Source: Nicotiana tabacum
Lineage: Eukaryota; Streptophyta; Magnoliopsida; Solanales; Solanaceae
Assembly: GCF_000715075.1 (NCBI RefSeq)
Contig: NC_134093.1
Location: 98,998,826 to 99,062,825, forward strand
Length of the DNA: 64,000 nucleotides
Reading direction: 5' to 3'
The notes beneath the pieces were generated by a model, which worked only from the letters and a program-made list of their open reading frames with translations, made no database searches and was not told where the DNA came from. Shown here in pieces: positions 22,506 through 34,284 of the stretch (positions are counted from its first letter, which is position 1; each line of letters starts with the position of its first letter). The translations under genes were made by a program, and so were the position numbers.

Positions 22506-24339
22506 CTATAGCACCATCTCAGCAGTGTGGGTAGCGCGATATGGCTCCTCAGACTGACTAGCTGGTGTAACTGATGTTGTTAGGTCTGCTGGTACTGATG
22601 GATCTGTCTCCATCAATAAGTCAAATGGAAGATCTCCAGCGGCTGCTATCTTGGTCACTTCTTGTCTCAATTTGTCAACTGATTTCCTCGAAGCCTCAGA
22701 TTTCCTCATCTTCTTCACCTGCTTCCCGAGCTCCTCAATTGCTCCCCCATATGCCACCAAAGTGCCCATGATGATCTTCTGATTCTCTAATATTTTCTTC
22801 AAAGTTTCCTCCACAGACAGAGGAATCTGGGGTGCTGAGGTAGAAATCTGAGCTGCAACAACACTGGATAGGTCAGATAGCTTTGCAGTAGTTGTCTGCA
22901 TCCAGTTGTTGAGGCTCGCTAGTATCTGGGAGACTCACAACACAGAGAGTGGATAAGTAGAGGAGGAAGACACTGATACCGATGGCCATGAAGATGGAGG
23001 TGGAGATATGGCAGTTGTATCGGTGGGAAGCCCGGCTGCTGTGGAAGGCATGGCAGCTGAATCTGCAACTACCACCGACGGCTCATCAAATTGGCCTACG
23101 GTAGTAGTCAACTTACCCTTGTTCTTCGTGTTCCTTGGGTCCTTCGGAGAGTACCAGGAGAAGGGATGCTTAGCCCTTACCTTCGTATCAAAGCTCTTGG
23201 GCTCAACCCCGCATCCGTGAGATACTCCATGATTGTGTTGGGATATGGATATGAGCTTTCACCCTGCCTGACAACCAGAGACATGTTGGACGATATGATG
23301 GAACCCACATTGATTGTGTACCCGGACATGATGGAAGAAACTAGGACTGCCCGAGGGATTGGGAGATTATTTTCATTCCGGCTTAGTTCTATGCGACTAC
23401 ACACAAATGTTTGCCACCCTTTTGCTTCAAAGTTGAGGGTGTTCCGCAGAATGGGAACCCCAGCTGTGATCCATGGTGGTGGTGGTCCTGGAGCTACTAG
23501 TATATCATCTAGCCAAGGGAGACCTGCAACACCCAGTGCGAACTTCTCTAAATACTGCACCGGCTCCATATCCTCGAGCCCCAAATAAGTGTTCTGGGTG
23601 GTATGATCAAATCGTACTTTTAAGTTCCGCACCTTAGTCACCTTAGTCCCCTTCTTGACGTGCGCCACATTGGCGTAGAACTCCCAGACTAAGTACTCCT
23701 TGGCATCCAATATGTTTTTCGTGAACCATTTCCACCCTTTTCTTTCCCGAAATTGTCTTAACACATTCGGGTTGTATCTATCCAGATCCTTTAGCACAAA
23801 CTGCCACTCAAGAGTGAGCGATCCCTGCGGCCACCACTCTCGGAACCAGTTGAATGCAGTCAGGCTCACAAACCTATCTTCCCAAACTTTTTTCTTCTTT
23901 GACCTCTCCAGGCCTGCAACTCTGGTATCATCCCCCCCCCCCCTCCCCGACCGTCATCCGGAATATCATCATCATTATCAACTGTGACTGGTGCGGCGAG
24001 GGTGTGAGTAGAATAGGGTTCTGAGCCATGGCTGCCATCTTCTGAACCCTCAGAAGAGCTTGCTGAGGTGGAAGGCTCATTGCGGAGCTGGTATCTCCTA
24101 GGGAATTGCTGTGGCTGAGATTGGGCCTCCGGTTGTGCCTCCGCAGAGTGGCCCTCAGAAGCTTCTCTAGACGGGATATAAAAACTTGATTCAGAGGCCT
24201 CTGTGGCCCTACCTCTCCCTGTGGTTAGCTTCTTTGCTATCCCTTTTTGGACTGAGAGTGGTTGGGTACCCCTGCCTTGACCTCGGGAGGGTTCACCCCT
24301 CCCTTTGGAAGTATCACCACGTCCTCTTAATCTAACCAT
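22506..24339 (-). pseudogene. env-like ORF of Athila-type element (plant transposon protein domain)
   Basis: ATG at 24339. The Arg/Gly-rich N-terminus (MVRLRGRGDTSKGRG) is followed by a Ser/Glu-rich stretch. The frame then changes near the C-tract at 23932-23948 and continues in the ORF 23869-23177, with a folded domain including WFREWWPQGSL, LVWEFYANVAHV and TQNTYLGLEDMEPVQYL. A third piece (22901-22506) has a coiled-coil-like ENQKIIMG ... KKMRKSEASRKS region. The middle part resembles the 'putative plant transposon protein' domain. Athila's extra ORF was once called env-like by position; no envelope function is shown. A leader intron appears to precede it (24343-24937). Confidence 0.75.
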
Positions 24340-24342
24340 TTT

Positions 24343-24937
24343 CTACAATATATAGAAACATGAGTTAGTTAAAGTTCAAACACAAACTGTAAAATAGTTG
24401 CAGACAAAACAGTGGGCAGGAGGGGGAAGTGCGGTCCACACAATTCTGAGTGCGGCCGCATAATAGCTTCTGCGGACCTCACAATTTTGGAAGTGCGGTG
24501 CGCGCAATTCTGAGTGCGGCTGCACAATTCAAGGCCTAGAAATACCAATTCTCTGAAGTTTTGATCTGCGGCCGCACACATTTTTCTGCGGCCGCAGTTC
24601 AGTTTCTGCGGATTGCACAATTTTGAGTGTGGTCCGCACAATCAATGCACAGACTTTGCCCTCGCCTAAGGAACTGCGGACCGCACAATTCTTGTCTGGC
24701 CGCACAATTCAAAATTAGACGGCACTGCACTTAGGTTTTTTTTTTTCAATTTAGACATGGTATTGGCAAATTAAACATGATGCACAGTTTACCCATCCAC
24801 CAATTAACAAGTATGAAGTTACCCACACTATTGTAAGCACACATGATTAATTTTGACATATAGTCCTAAAAATAACTAAACTAATGAAGAACAAAAATTA
24901 AGAAATTTGAAAGAATCTAAACATGAATTGAACATAC
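24343..24937 (-). other. Probable leader intron of the env-like gene
   Basis: Donor G/GTATGT at 24937 and acceptor TATTGTAG ending at 24343, three bases before the ATG at 24339. The second Athila-type element has an equivalent donor (AAAG/GTATGA near 52240) and acceptor (TTTGTGTAG before its ATG at 51731). The intron carries a word block. Splicing is inferred. Confidence 0.5.
24421..24720 (-). repeat. Iterated 'TGCGGCCGCACAATT' word block, internal
   Basis: About ten copies of TGCGG(N)CGCAC and CACAATTCTGAG words. It uses the same vocabulary as the LTR blocks of this element (20022-20345, 32036-32165). Placed upstream of the env-like ATG, within the probable leader intron. Confidence 0.85.
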
Positions 24938-25073
24938 CAATAATGAATGATGCAGGGAAGAATCTAGGTTGATGAAATGAATGCGAGATTATTGAATCAA
25001 TTTGAGTACACTGTGCTTGCTTTGGTGTCAACTAGTCAGAGTGTGTAAAGTTTTGAACAATGGTAAAGGGTCA

Positions 25074-25155
25074 CTATTTATAGTTGGCCGATTTTAGGGC
25101 AAGGATTAGCAGCTGAGTGCGGCCGCACAATTTTGTGTGCGGTCCTCACTCTTTT
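25074..25155 (-). promoter_or_regulatory. Internal promoter candidate for the env-like gene
   Basis: On the minus strand the word pair GAGTGCGGCCGCACAATTT and its neighbour (25110-25155) lies about 30 bp upstream of TATAAATAG (25074-25082). A C/A-rich stretch and the intron donor at 24937 follow. This copies the block-then-TATA order of the LTR promoter, with the same 9-bp TATA. Transcription is inferred, not shown. Confidence 0.5.
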
Positions 25156-25354
25156 CCACACTTTTTTCCACACTTAACATTTTTCCCGAGCATATTTATT
25201 ACAAAGCACACTCATTCCTGCAACATACTTCAAAACCAGTTAGCACAAGCAAGACCTATCTAAAAAAGAAGAAAAATAAAAATAAAAAGAAACATGGGTT
25301 GCCTCCCAATAAGCGCACAATTTAACGTCGCGGCACGACGCAGGTTACCATCAA

Positions 25355-26475
25355 TCACCTAAAATGAATCAATGCCACGACGTGGCCATCATCAACTTTT
25401 CCCAAATAATGCTTCACCCGGTAACCATTGACTCTAAACACTTCATCATTTTTATTCTTCAAGTTTAATACACCAAAGGGTGTCACACTCACAACCTCAA
25501 ATGGGCCACTCCATTTAGACTTCAACTTTCCCAGAAACATCCATAACAGAGAATTGAACAATAATACAAGATCACCTTCTTTGAACTCCTTATTTCGAAT
25601 GTACTCGTCATGGAGGTACTTCATCTTCTCCTTGAATAAGGAAGAACATGTATATGCATGGTACCAGAATTCATCAAGCTCATTCAATTGTGCCACCCTT
25701 AAGTTGGCGGCGACATCCCAATCAAGATTTAGCTTCTTCAATGCCCACATAGCCTTGTGCTCAAGTTCCACAGGAAGGTGACAAGCTTTTCCAAACACCA
25801 ACCGGTATGGAGACATCCCAATCGGTGTTTTGTAAGCTGTCCTATAAGCCCATAGAGCATAATCAAGTTTCTTTGACCAATCTGTCCGGTTGGCATTCAC
25901 TGTCTTTGACAAAATACTCTTGATCTCCCGATTGGAGACTTCCACTTGTCAGCTTGCTTGAGGGTGATAGGGGGTCATGACTTTTGAGTGACACCATACT
26001 TGATGAGTAAGGTATCAAAAGCTTTGTTGCAAAAGTGCGATCCCCCATAACGTATAATGGCCCTTGGAGTACCAAATCTTGTAAAGTTGTTCTTTTTCAA
26101 AAATGCCACCACACTTCGAGCTTAGTTGTTGGGTAGAGCAACGACCTCAACCCACTTTGATACATAGTCCACAGCTACCAAAATGTAGGTGTTCCCACAT
26201 GAGCTTACGAACGGTCCCATGAAATCAATGCCCCACACATCGAAAAGGTCAATTTCCAAGATGGTGGTGAGGGGAATATCATTTTTCTTAGAAATCCCAC
26301 TGGCCCTTTGACATTCATCACAACGCTTGACTAGATCACTTGCGTCCTTGTAGAGAGTAGGCCAATAGAATCCACAACTCAACACTTTCGCGGCCGTTCT
26401 CGCTCCACCATGGTGACCACCATATGATGAAGAGTGGCAAGCACTAAGAATTTTCACTTGTTCCTCCTCCGGCAC
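25355..26475 (-). pseudogene. Integrase of the Athila-type element
   Basis: The N-terminal piece (26475-26122) has the HHCC domain ([21 protein letters not shown]-like FYWP, CDECQ) and the start of the core ([21 protein letters not shown]). The C-terminal piece (25945-25355) has [20 protein letters not shown] and the SH3-like [12 protein letters not shown] region. A stop and frame changes between 26125 and 25945 break the catalytic core, so it is non-functional as read. Confidence 0.88.
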
Positions 26476-26481
26476 ACATCT

Positions 26482-28059
26482 TCAAATCACACCATCGCTA
26501 CAAATCCAAAAGAGGTACGGTTCATCCCAATAGAAGTCAAAGCAATACTGTTTGAGTTTCTTCCTTTGGTTTGAAGAGAACTCATTCGGTACGATACCAC
26601 TCACAAGATAATTTGCTAAGTCGGCGAACCATGGCATCTTGGTCATTGAAATGGCTAGAAGTTTCTTGTCGGGGAAGGAGTCATTGATTTCAAGGCCGTC
26701 ATGTGGCCTCCCCTCCTCCTCCAAGCGAGACAAGTGGTCTGCCACTTGGTTTTCACTACCTTTGCGGTCTTGGATTTCTAGATCGAGCTCTTGCAATAAA
26801 AGCACCCATCTTATTAACCGTGCCTTTGAATCTTTCTTGCTCGTTAGGTACCGGAGCGCCGCATGATCCATGTGGACAGTCACCTTTGTACCCATAAAGT
26901 ATGGGCGAAACTTCTCCACAGCAAAAACAATAGCAAGGAGCTCTTTTTCGGACACCGTGTAATTGACTTGGGCATCGTTCATGGTCTTACTAGAATAGTA
27001 GACTGGATGGAAGATTTTGTTGATGCGTTTTCCCAAAACTGCTCCGACCGCCACATCACTTGCGTCACACATGAGCTCAAAAGGCAAGTTCCAATCTGGT
27101 GCGGTGATAATAGGAGTAGTTGTCAATTTGGACTTGAGCAATTCAAATGCCTTCAAGCAATCCTCGTTGAAATGGAATTTGACATCTTTCTCCAATAGCT
27201 TACACAAGGGGTTCACCACTTTGAAAAAATCCTTGATGAAACGGCGGTAGAACCCCGCATGACCCAAAAAACTCCCCACTCCCTTCACGGATGTTAGGGG
27301 TGGAAGTTTAGAAATCACATCTATTTTGGCCTTTTCGACCTCAATACCATTCTTTGAAATTCTGTGGCCAAGGACAATGCCTTCCTCGACCATGAAATGG
27401 CATTTCTCCCAATTTAGTACCAAGTTCGTCTCATCACATCTTGCCAAGACCTTATCAAAAAATTTCAAGAAATCATCAAAAGAATTCACGACCACTGAAA
27501 AGTCATCCATGAAGACCTCAAGGAAATCCTCCACCATGTCCGTAAAGATAGCCATCATACACCGTTGAAAAATTATCGGTGCATTGCATAAACCAAATGG
27601 AATCCGCGAGAATGCGAAAGTACCATAGGGACATGTGAAAGTAGTCTTCTCTTGATACTCCGGAGCAATAAGAATTTGATTGTAGCCGGAATACCCATTA
27701 AGGAAATAATAAAAAGCACTACCGGCCAACCTATCAAGCATTTGATCAAGGAAGGGAAGTGGGAAATGATCATTCCTTGTGACTTTGTTGAGCTTGAGAT
27801 AGTCCATACACACTCTCCACCCAGTCACCGTTCTTGTAGGAATCAACTCGTTCTTGTCATTGGTGACCACCATCATGCCCTCTTTCTTTGGGACACATTG
27901 CAACGGAGAAGTCCACGAACTATCGGAAATGGGGTAAACAACCCAGACATCCAACAAATTTATGAGCTTCTTTTTTACCACCTCTTGCATTGCTCCATTT
28001 AGTCTTCTTTGATGTTCAACGGATGGTTTGGAATCCTCATCCAAAATAATCTTGTGCAT
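26482..28059 (-). CDS. Reverse transcriptase and RNase H (Athila type)
   Basis: An uninterrupted frame of 525 codons. RT motifs are in order: 'CVPKK', '[13 protein letters not shown]', '[14 protein letters not shown]', '[12 protein letters not shown]', and the catalytic FMDDFSV. RNase H follows with [35 protein letters not shown] and [10 protein letters not shown]. One catalytic position is changed: the motif usually read FLDGYSGYNQ is [10 protein letters not shown], with Asn encoded at 27697-27699. That would be expected to abolish polymerase activity. The long open frame suggests fairly recent insertion. The original polyprotein is interrupted by a stop just upstream (28060-28080). Confidence 0.9.
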   Translation of the reverse strand: MHKIILDEDSKPSVEHQRRLNGAMQEVVKKKLINLLDVWVVYPISDSSWTSPLQCVPKKEGMMVVTNDKNELIPTRTVTGWRVCMDYLKLNKVTRNDHFPLPFLDQMLDRLAGSAFYYFLNGYSGYNQILIAPEYQEKTTFTCPYGTFAFSRIPFGLCNAPIIFQRCMMAIFTDMVEDFLEVFMDDFSVVVNSFDDFLKFFDKVLARCDETNLVLNWEKCHFMVEEGIVLGHRISKNGIEVEKAKIDVISKLPPLTSVKGVGSFLGHAGFYRRFIKDFFKVVNPLCKLLEKDVKFHFNEDCLKAFELLKSKLTTTPIITAPDWNLPFELMCDASDVAVGAVLGKRINKIFHPVYYSSKTMNDAQVNYTVSEKELLAIVFAVEKFRPYFMGTKVTVHMDHAALRYLTSKKDSKARLIRWVLLLQELDLEIQDRKGSENQVADHLSRLEEEGRPHDGLEINDSFPDKKLLAISMTKMPWFADLANYLVSGIVPNEFSSNQRKKLKQYCFDFYWDEPYLFWICSDGVI

Positions 28060-28080
28060 GCAAAAGGCTGGGCTTGTACC

Positions 28081-29058
28081 CTAAAAATCCGCCAATGTCC
28101 ATCCGATAGCTTTCTTCCTCTTTTGTAGAACCGCTAATGTGGAGTCTATCTGCACGTTAGTCAAACAAGAGGAAAGAATAACCGGTAAAGTAGAACAAGG
28201 GCCAAGGAATTCATACTTGAGATATGGAGGCAATGGCTTTAACTCCAAAGTGGGAGGCTCCTCGATTGAGGGTTTTGTTGGAGGAGTCTTCCGATTTTCA
28301 AGATCCATGGATAATTTGCGGGGTTCATAAGTGTAAGACCCCATTCCTTGCAATGCATTCACACATTCCACATAGCCATCCTTCTCATCATCATCAAGGT
28401 TGAGCAAAACGGCCTCCAAAGTATCATCCACATTCATCATGGTACTAGTATCATCAATAATCACATCGGTCACCAAGTCCACAAACGAACAAACTTCATT
28501 GCTATTCGGTTGCCTCATAGATTTGCACACATGGAAAACCACATTTTCATCACCCACCCGGAAAGTGAGCTCACCGGATTCCACATCAACAAGAGCCTTC
28601 CCCGTAGCAAGGAAAGGTCTCCCTATAATAATAGGCATCTCAAAGTCTACTTCATAATCAAGAATCACAAAATCCGTCAGGAGGATGAATTTATCAACAC
28701 AAACCAACACATCATTATTAATACCCAATGGTCTCTTCATAGTACGATCCGCTATTTGTAACCTCATAGATGTGGGTCTTGGTTTCCTAATTTCCAAAGT
28801 CTTGAAAACAGAATAGGGCATCAAATTGATACTTTCCTCAAGATCACAAAGAGCTTTTGCAAAGTCGGCGCTTCCAATAATACAAGGGATTGTGTAAGCA
28901 CCGGGATCTTCCAATTTAGGATCCATTGAGTGCACAATTTCACTCACTTGATGTATCATCTTTATAGTCTCACAATTCATCGACCTCTTCTTTGTCACCA
29001 AATCCGTCATACTTTGCATAACTGGGCATTTGCTCCAAAGCCTCAACCAATGGCACAT
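28081..29058 (-). pseudogene. Retroviral-type aspartic protease (Athila)
   Basis: Contains 'AYTIPCIIG', 'LCDLEESINLMPYSVF' and 'FEMPIIIGRPFLATG'. In this family the active-site stretch normally reads DLGAS; here it is DLEES, which keeps Asp but loses Gly and Ala and probably the activity. The flap and the ILGRPFL-like C-terminal motif are present. It overlaps the gag tail in another frame, showing a frameshift near 28970-29058. Confidence 0.75.
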
Positions 29059-31017
29059 TTATAGATAGGCTTTTCATCATGTCAATGAACTTTTTGAATT
29101 GGTTCTCGCCATTTTTCTTGGCAAGACTTTGAGGGTATGGAGGAGGAGGCCTTGGCATTGGTGCCATAGCCTTTGGCACTACCATTTTCGGTATGTCTAT
29201 AATGTGCTCCCTAGACGGGTTCACTTCCTCTTGAGTCTCCTCCACATTGTCATCAATATCAATTCTTACTTCATCATTGGCTTGAACCAAATTGTTTGAA
29301 ATCTCATCTTCTTGAATCACTTGTTCATCATCTACAATTTTTCTTTGACTTGAGGTGGTTGCATACCCACCTTTTCCACTCTTTGTAGTCACATCCATGG
29401 CATGTCCCGTGTTGTTCCCACCCTTTGTGTTCACCACCGTGTCACTTGGTAGTGGCCCCTTAGGACGAGTATTCAAAGATTGCGAGATTTTCCCCAATTG
29501 AACTTCCAAATTGCGAATTGAAGTGTTGTGAGAGGCTAGTTAAGCATCGAAGTCAGCATTCTTCTCCATCATTTGTTTGAACATGTTCTCAATTCGCCCC
29601 ATCTCATTATTGGAAGAGCTAGAACCATGGGAAGGATAAGGAGGCAGATTGCTTGGTTGTTGATACATTGGGGGCCTTTGAAAGCCCGATCCCTGATTCC
29701 CTTGGTTATTGTTCCATCCCCCTTGGTTGTTGCCTCCCCAATATCCTTGACTATTGCCACCCCAATTGCTTTGGTTGTTTTGACCATTCCAATTTCCTTA
29801 ATTGTCTTGATTGTTCCAATTACCTTGGTTGTTACCACCACTCAAATTGCCTTGGTTGTTTGAGTTCTAATTTCCTTGATTACCTTGAGACAATGTTGTT
29901 GATTCAGGCCTTGAGAGTTGTTTCTTTGACCTTGGAAGTTTTTCACATATTGTACTTTCTCCTCTTGTTCATTGTAAGATTCATCTTGGTCTAACCCACT
30001 ATTTTCTTGCACATATTGTTCCGCACGGTTTTGCACTTGTTGACCCTTTTGCCTTCTCTTGTTTACCATCATATTGACACCCTCTATTGCATTTACTTTC
30101 TTAGGAACTTGAACTTGTTGAAGTTGAGCTTTGGCTAATTGATTCATTGTAGTGGTCAACTCGACAATTGCTTGCCCATGATCATGCAATTCTTTATGTA
30201 GGTGAATAAAATTTGGATCACCTTGAGGAATATTTGCTCTACTTTGCCATGCCGATGAAATATCCGCTATTTCATCTAAGATCTTAAAAGCCTTCGCATA
30301 TGGCGTTGCCATGAAATTTCTACCGGCAAGTTGGTTGACCACACATTGATTGGTAGTATTGATCCCCCTGTAGAAAGTTTGTTGAATCATAGCTTCCGTC
30401 ATGTCATTGTTTGGGTACTCTTTTACCATGTTCGGTACCTCTCTCATATTTCATGCAACTGGCTTCTTGTTCGAATGCTAGAATCTCGTCACTAAGAGTA
30501 GCCATATGCCCGGGAGAAAAGAATTTGGAAATAAATTTCTCCTCCAATTCATCCCATGTATGGATGGAATGGTTTGGCAACCTTTCTAACCAATCCAAGG
30601 CTTTCCCCCGTAGTGAGAAGGGAAATAGCCTCAACCTTACAGCATCCTCGGAGACGTTTGTCTATTTACTCCCCCAGCAAGTGTCCATAAATCCTTTCAA
30701 ATATTTGTACGCATTTTGATTCGGAGTCCCGGTAAAGAATCCCCGTTGCTCTAACAATGTGAGCATAACATTTGTGATTTGAAAGTTGCCCGCCCTAATG
30801 CGGGGCGGGACTATGGCACTTGCATACCCTTCATTCGGTAACATCCAGTGTAGCGCCGCTCTTGGTGGAGGTAGGGTGGAATGGGAAAGTTGTCTTGAGG
30901 CGGTCAACCTCGTCTATTTGCTTGAGGTTCAGGGGGAACCTCTTCAATTTGGTCATCTTCCACGTCCGCATCCACCAAAGGCATGTTTCTGAGAGGATCA
31001 TTAATGTTTAGATCCAT
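28970..31017 (-). pseudogene. Gag of the Athila-type element
   Basis: Starts at the ATG 31017 (MDLNINDPLRNMPLVD) just after a possible splice acceptor, then hits a stop near 30905. Frames 30907-30662, 30634-30404 and 30447-29842 continue with GYASAIVPPRIRAGNF, RLFPFSLRGKALDWL, WDELEEKFISKFFSP and QTFYRGIN, the gag capsid signature of plant Ty3/gypsy. A repeated Asn/Gln/Gly-rich stretch (about 29570-29880) and an acidic tail (29509-28970) complete it. Several frameshifts make it a pseudogene. Confidence 0.85.
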
Positions 31018-31089
31018 TGTTTTACCTACAATTGTTTCACCAAAAAGATTAGTAACACGGAAGGAAAATAAGACAATTCACACATAAGT

Positions 31090-32349
31090 TAGGGTTGTGA
31101 AGTGGTCGATTTCAATAATAATACCCAACTAAGAGTCGAGATCGAATCCACAGGAGCGTAGATGGGATTAGTGGTATGTATTTGGTCTAAGCACATGAAT
31201 TGTCTAAGTTGCACTTCCACAAACTTTGTTTTGATTTTACTTCTAAAATTATACTAAAGATTGCAATTGAAAAATATGAAACTAGAGAAGAATGTTTTTG
31301 TTGTGGTTTTTCAAATATGTAAAAGGTCTAGGGCTGTGACTTCCACCTAGGTATTTGCCTAACGGGTTATGGGCTTTAGAGCGAGTTTCGTTGGCCGGGG
31401 TATATTATAGCAATCAACACCCAAATACCCACTCAATACCTCTCGGTAAGAGAGTGGTTTTGCCCAATTTGGCTTTCTCAAGTCCAAATGGGTATTGAAC
31501 TAAACAGTTGATAAATTTCTCAAGTCGGGTTTTACTATCTCTAGGTTCAACCCTTTAATTGGGACTATCAATCTCTTGATTTCATCCCAAACTCTTGTTA
31601 GCCAAGTTTTTCTAGACTAAGTATCTCTTTCTCAAGTAGAGACCAAGTCAAATAGGCTTGAACCAATGTTTGCAACCATTAATTCTACAATTATAGCAAG
31701 AACTAGGCTAAATAATACACACCCAACCATAAACAAGCCCTAAATCAAACACCCATTAAGTTCCCACACTAGGGTTGGGTCACAACCCTAGCTAGAAATT
31801 TAGCTACTCATAGTGGGTAATGAAGAAAATAAAGAAGAAAAGATGACAAAAGTCATATTGAAAAATAAATAGATGAAAATCCAATGTAAAATCAACAAGA
31901 TAAGCTAAAGTTGCCTAAAAGAGTAAAGAAAAACGGCTACAGACTTTCTGGTATTCAAAACTTAACCTAATTTCGTAAAAAAAAATATCTATTTATACAC
32001 AACTAAAATTTTCGGACAAAATTACACTTTCGGAGGATCTGCGGCCGTACAATTCTGTGTGCGGTCTGCAATTTGCTTCAGCTCTTGACAAGAGTTGGAT
32101 CTGCGGCCGCACAATTCTGCACTGTAGCCGCACATAGAAATCTGTGGTCCGCACTTTAGCTTTTTGTGCTTGATTTTTGTCCTTGTTCAAAAGCACTCCT
32201 CTTGATTTGGATTTCATCATAGTGGCTCATTTTCCAATACTCCTGCAAGTAAGCATATTTCATTAGTTTTCGGGAATACCTTTAAATATTTTTGAACTAA
32301 AGAGAAGCCACAAAAAGCGCAAATAAGTAGTCACAATCCCCACTTATCA
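31090..32349 (-). repeat. 5' LTR of the Athila-type element
   Basis: Minus-strand start TGATAAGTGGGG at 32349; collinear with the 3' LTR. TATAAATAG is at 31989-31997. The word block (32036-32165) is short here. The primer-binding site next to it (about 31060-31090) could not be recognised. Confidence 0.9.
32036..32165 (-). repeat. Iterated 'GCGGCCGCACAATT' word block, short version
   Basis: Three to four words (GCGGCCGTACAATTCTG, GCGGCCGCACAATTCTG, TAGCCGCACA, GTGGTCCGCAC) about 40 bp upstream of the LTR TATA. It is flanked by the same sequence as the long version in the 3' LTR, so the length difference is confined to the block. Confidence 0.85.
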
Positions 32350-33550
32350 AGGGGCTGCCTCTCGAAACCAGACATAAATTTTATGAAATCCGAACACACA
32401 TTCCAGTATGAGTTCAACCATACAAAATTTACCAATTACCGATAACAAATCAACCTTTAAATCTTAAATTTTTGTTTTTGAAAGATTTTGCAAAAATTCC
32501 AATTTCCTCCATTAAATCTCAAATTAAACGATGAATATAACCATAGATTCATAAAATATTACCATTTTTAGATGTAGAACACTTACCCTAGTCGAAATCG
32601 TGAAGAAATTCTCGAAATTGCCCAAGAATCGAGCTCCAAAAATTCCAATCGAAATGAAGAAATGACTGATTTTCGACCTTTTATGTTTCTGTACATTTTT
32701 GCTTCTGCGGACACATATGCCGCATATGCGGTCTCGCTTTTGCGAGTAAAAACTCCCATCTGCGATCCTCACTGCCCATCCCAAGCTCGCACCTGCGGAC
32801 AGAATGCCGCATCTGCGCATATCACTTCTGCGATGTCCAGTGCGCATCTGCGATGCCTTCCTCTTCTGTGCCTTCTCTGCTCGCGTCTGCGATCACGCAG
32901 TTGCGGGAATTGCTTCGCACCTGCGACTTCTACCCAGTACACTCCCATACGCTTCTACGAAGAGCTTCATGCTTCTGCGATGTTATTTCTGCGACCATGG
33001 CATCGCAGAAGCGATTCCACCAGCTGCTGCCCATTTTCCAGCAGTTTTCTTCAAGTCCAAATTGCTCCGTTAACTTTCCGAAATCCACCCGAGGTCCTCG
33101 GGACCTCAACCAAATATACCAACATGCCCCAAAATATAATACGAACTTAGTCGAGGCGTCAGACCACGTCAAACAACGTCGAAATTATGAATCGCGCATC
33201 GAGTCGAATTATGAGTTTTCAAATCTTCCAACTTCTATATTTTGGGCCGAAACGTATCAAATCAATCCGGAATGACTTCAAATTTTTCACACGAGTCATA
33301 AATGACATAATGGATCAGTTTTAAATTTTCGGAATTGAAATACGACCTCCTTAACAAAAATTCAACCTTCGGTCAAACACTTCAAAAATCTTCTATTTTC
33401 CAATTTTCGCCAAAATATGTCGAATTGCCCTACGGGCGTCCAAATCCAAATTTGGACATATGTTCTCATAATACATATTATGAAATTCCTTGGGACCTTA
33501 TGTCTCTGAACGGGGTGTAAATTCTTAAAATGACAAGTCGGGTCGTTACA
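32350..33550 (-). repeat. Outer LTR, upstream part
   Basis: Starts TGTAACGACCCGACTTG at 33550 on the minus strand and runs to the Athila insertion point at 32350; it continues at 19076. It holds a word block (32700-33015) and then GACTAGGGTAAGTGTTC, a possible 5' splice site in the leader. Confidence 0.82.
32700..33015 (-). repeat. Iterated 'CTTCTGCGATGCC / TGCGCAGATGCGG' word block
   Basis: About 315 bp with 'TCGCAGA(A/T)GCG' and 'CCGCAGGTGCGA' style words repeated more than ten times. It ends just upstream of 'aacataaaagg' and the LTR leader. Word choice differs from the Athila block but the position is equivalent. Confidence 0.82.
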
Positions 33551-34284
33551 TTCTCCCCCTATTAAATATAAGTTCATCCTCGAACGTGCCAAGAATTATT
33601 CTGAGGACTTCAATTTACTGAGTGTATTTACTATACATATATTCGCGGGTGTTGCTACCTCACAGCAATCGACATAAGTCCGACAACACCATCTCAGTTG
33701 AAGACTATTTCTTTTATCCACAATTATAAACTTTAAAACAAAGTTATTTTTCACACTCCAGACATTTTCATAAGGTTCGATTTTCATATCAACACATGGT
33801 ATTAGTCTCAATCGGCTGTAGAAACTTGTGCCTACAGTCGCACACATCATACGTATGCCCATAACCACATTTTGGGTCATAATAGCTGTTCATAATTAAT
33901 TCCAGCATCCCTAATTAATTCCATATTAACCAAAATCTCATTTTAATTTTTTTTACAACACTCACAGCAACACGCGAGGTATGATGACCTCATAATTATT
34001 TACTCGAATTAACGAGTCTGATTTAGCACCGCTTGGGCACTCACCTCGTAGGCGTAAACTCAATATTTACATCACAATTATGGCTAAATATGCACAAAAA
34101 CACATAAAAGAATTATCAAATTAGCCTAACAGGCATGACTCCCTATTATTACTATAGTACAAATTAAATTTCACAAAGGGAGAATTTAAAACACATTAAT
34201 TTAATCACAAGGATATTATCCTGATATAACTTCCACCGCGGCACGTAGCCCAGGTTAAACATATCAAATTACATTAAACCACGA
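33551..34284 (-). other. Internal remnant of the outer element
   Basis: On the minus strand it ends with 'TTCGAGGATGAAC', 'AATAGGGGGAGAA' (polypurine tract) and then the LTR start. The GAGGATGAAC phrase resembles the last codons of chromovirus pol (compare TTCGAGGACGAAC near 39756). The rest is non-coding and AT-rich. It stops where the truncated 5' LTR of the next element begins, a deletion junction. Confidence 0.55.

Larger units (their letters stand above)
19077..32349 (-). mobile_element. Athila-type Ty3/gypsy retrotransposon, nearly complete, decayed
   Basis: On the minus strand: 5' LTR (32349-31090), gag, protease, RT/RNase H, integrase, a leader with intron, an env-like ORF, non-coding 3' region, polypurine tract and 3' LTR (20539-19077). 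The RT is of Athila type and the extra ORF between integrase and the 3' LTR is typical of that lineage. It is inserted in the outer LTR, whose sequence flanks it (19076 and 32350). The flanking 5-mers CAAAT and AGGGG do not match, so the target duplication is not confirmed. Coding damage includes frameshifts in gag and env-like, a changed protease motif and a changed RT catalytic residue. Confidence 0.88.

Noticed and set aside
22506..24339. Calling this a true viral envelope gene
   Set aside because: No signal peptide, fusion peptide or clear transmembrane helix is visible; 'env-like' is used only for position.
19072..32354. Target duplication of the first Athila-type element
   Set aside because: CAAAT and AGGGG do not match; flanks are too changed or the ends are mis-set, so none is claimed.
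32662..33275. Overlapping open frames of 89-162 codons on the plus strand
   Set aside because: They lie in the word block and leader of the outer LTR; open only because the iterated words lack stops.
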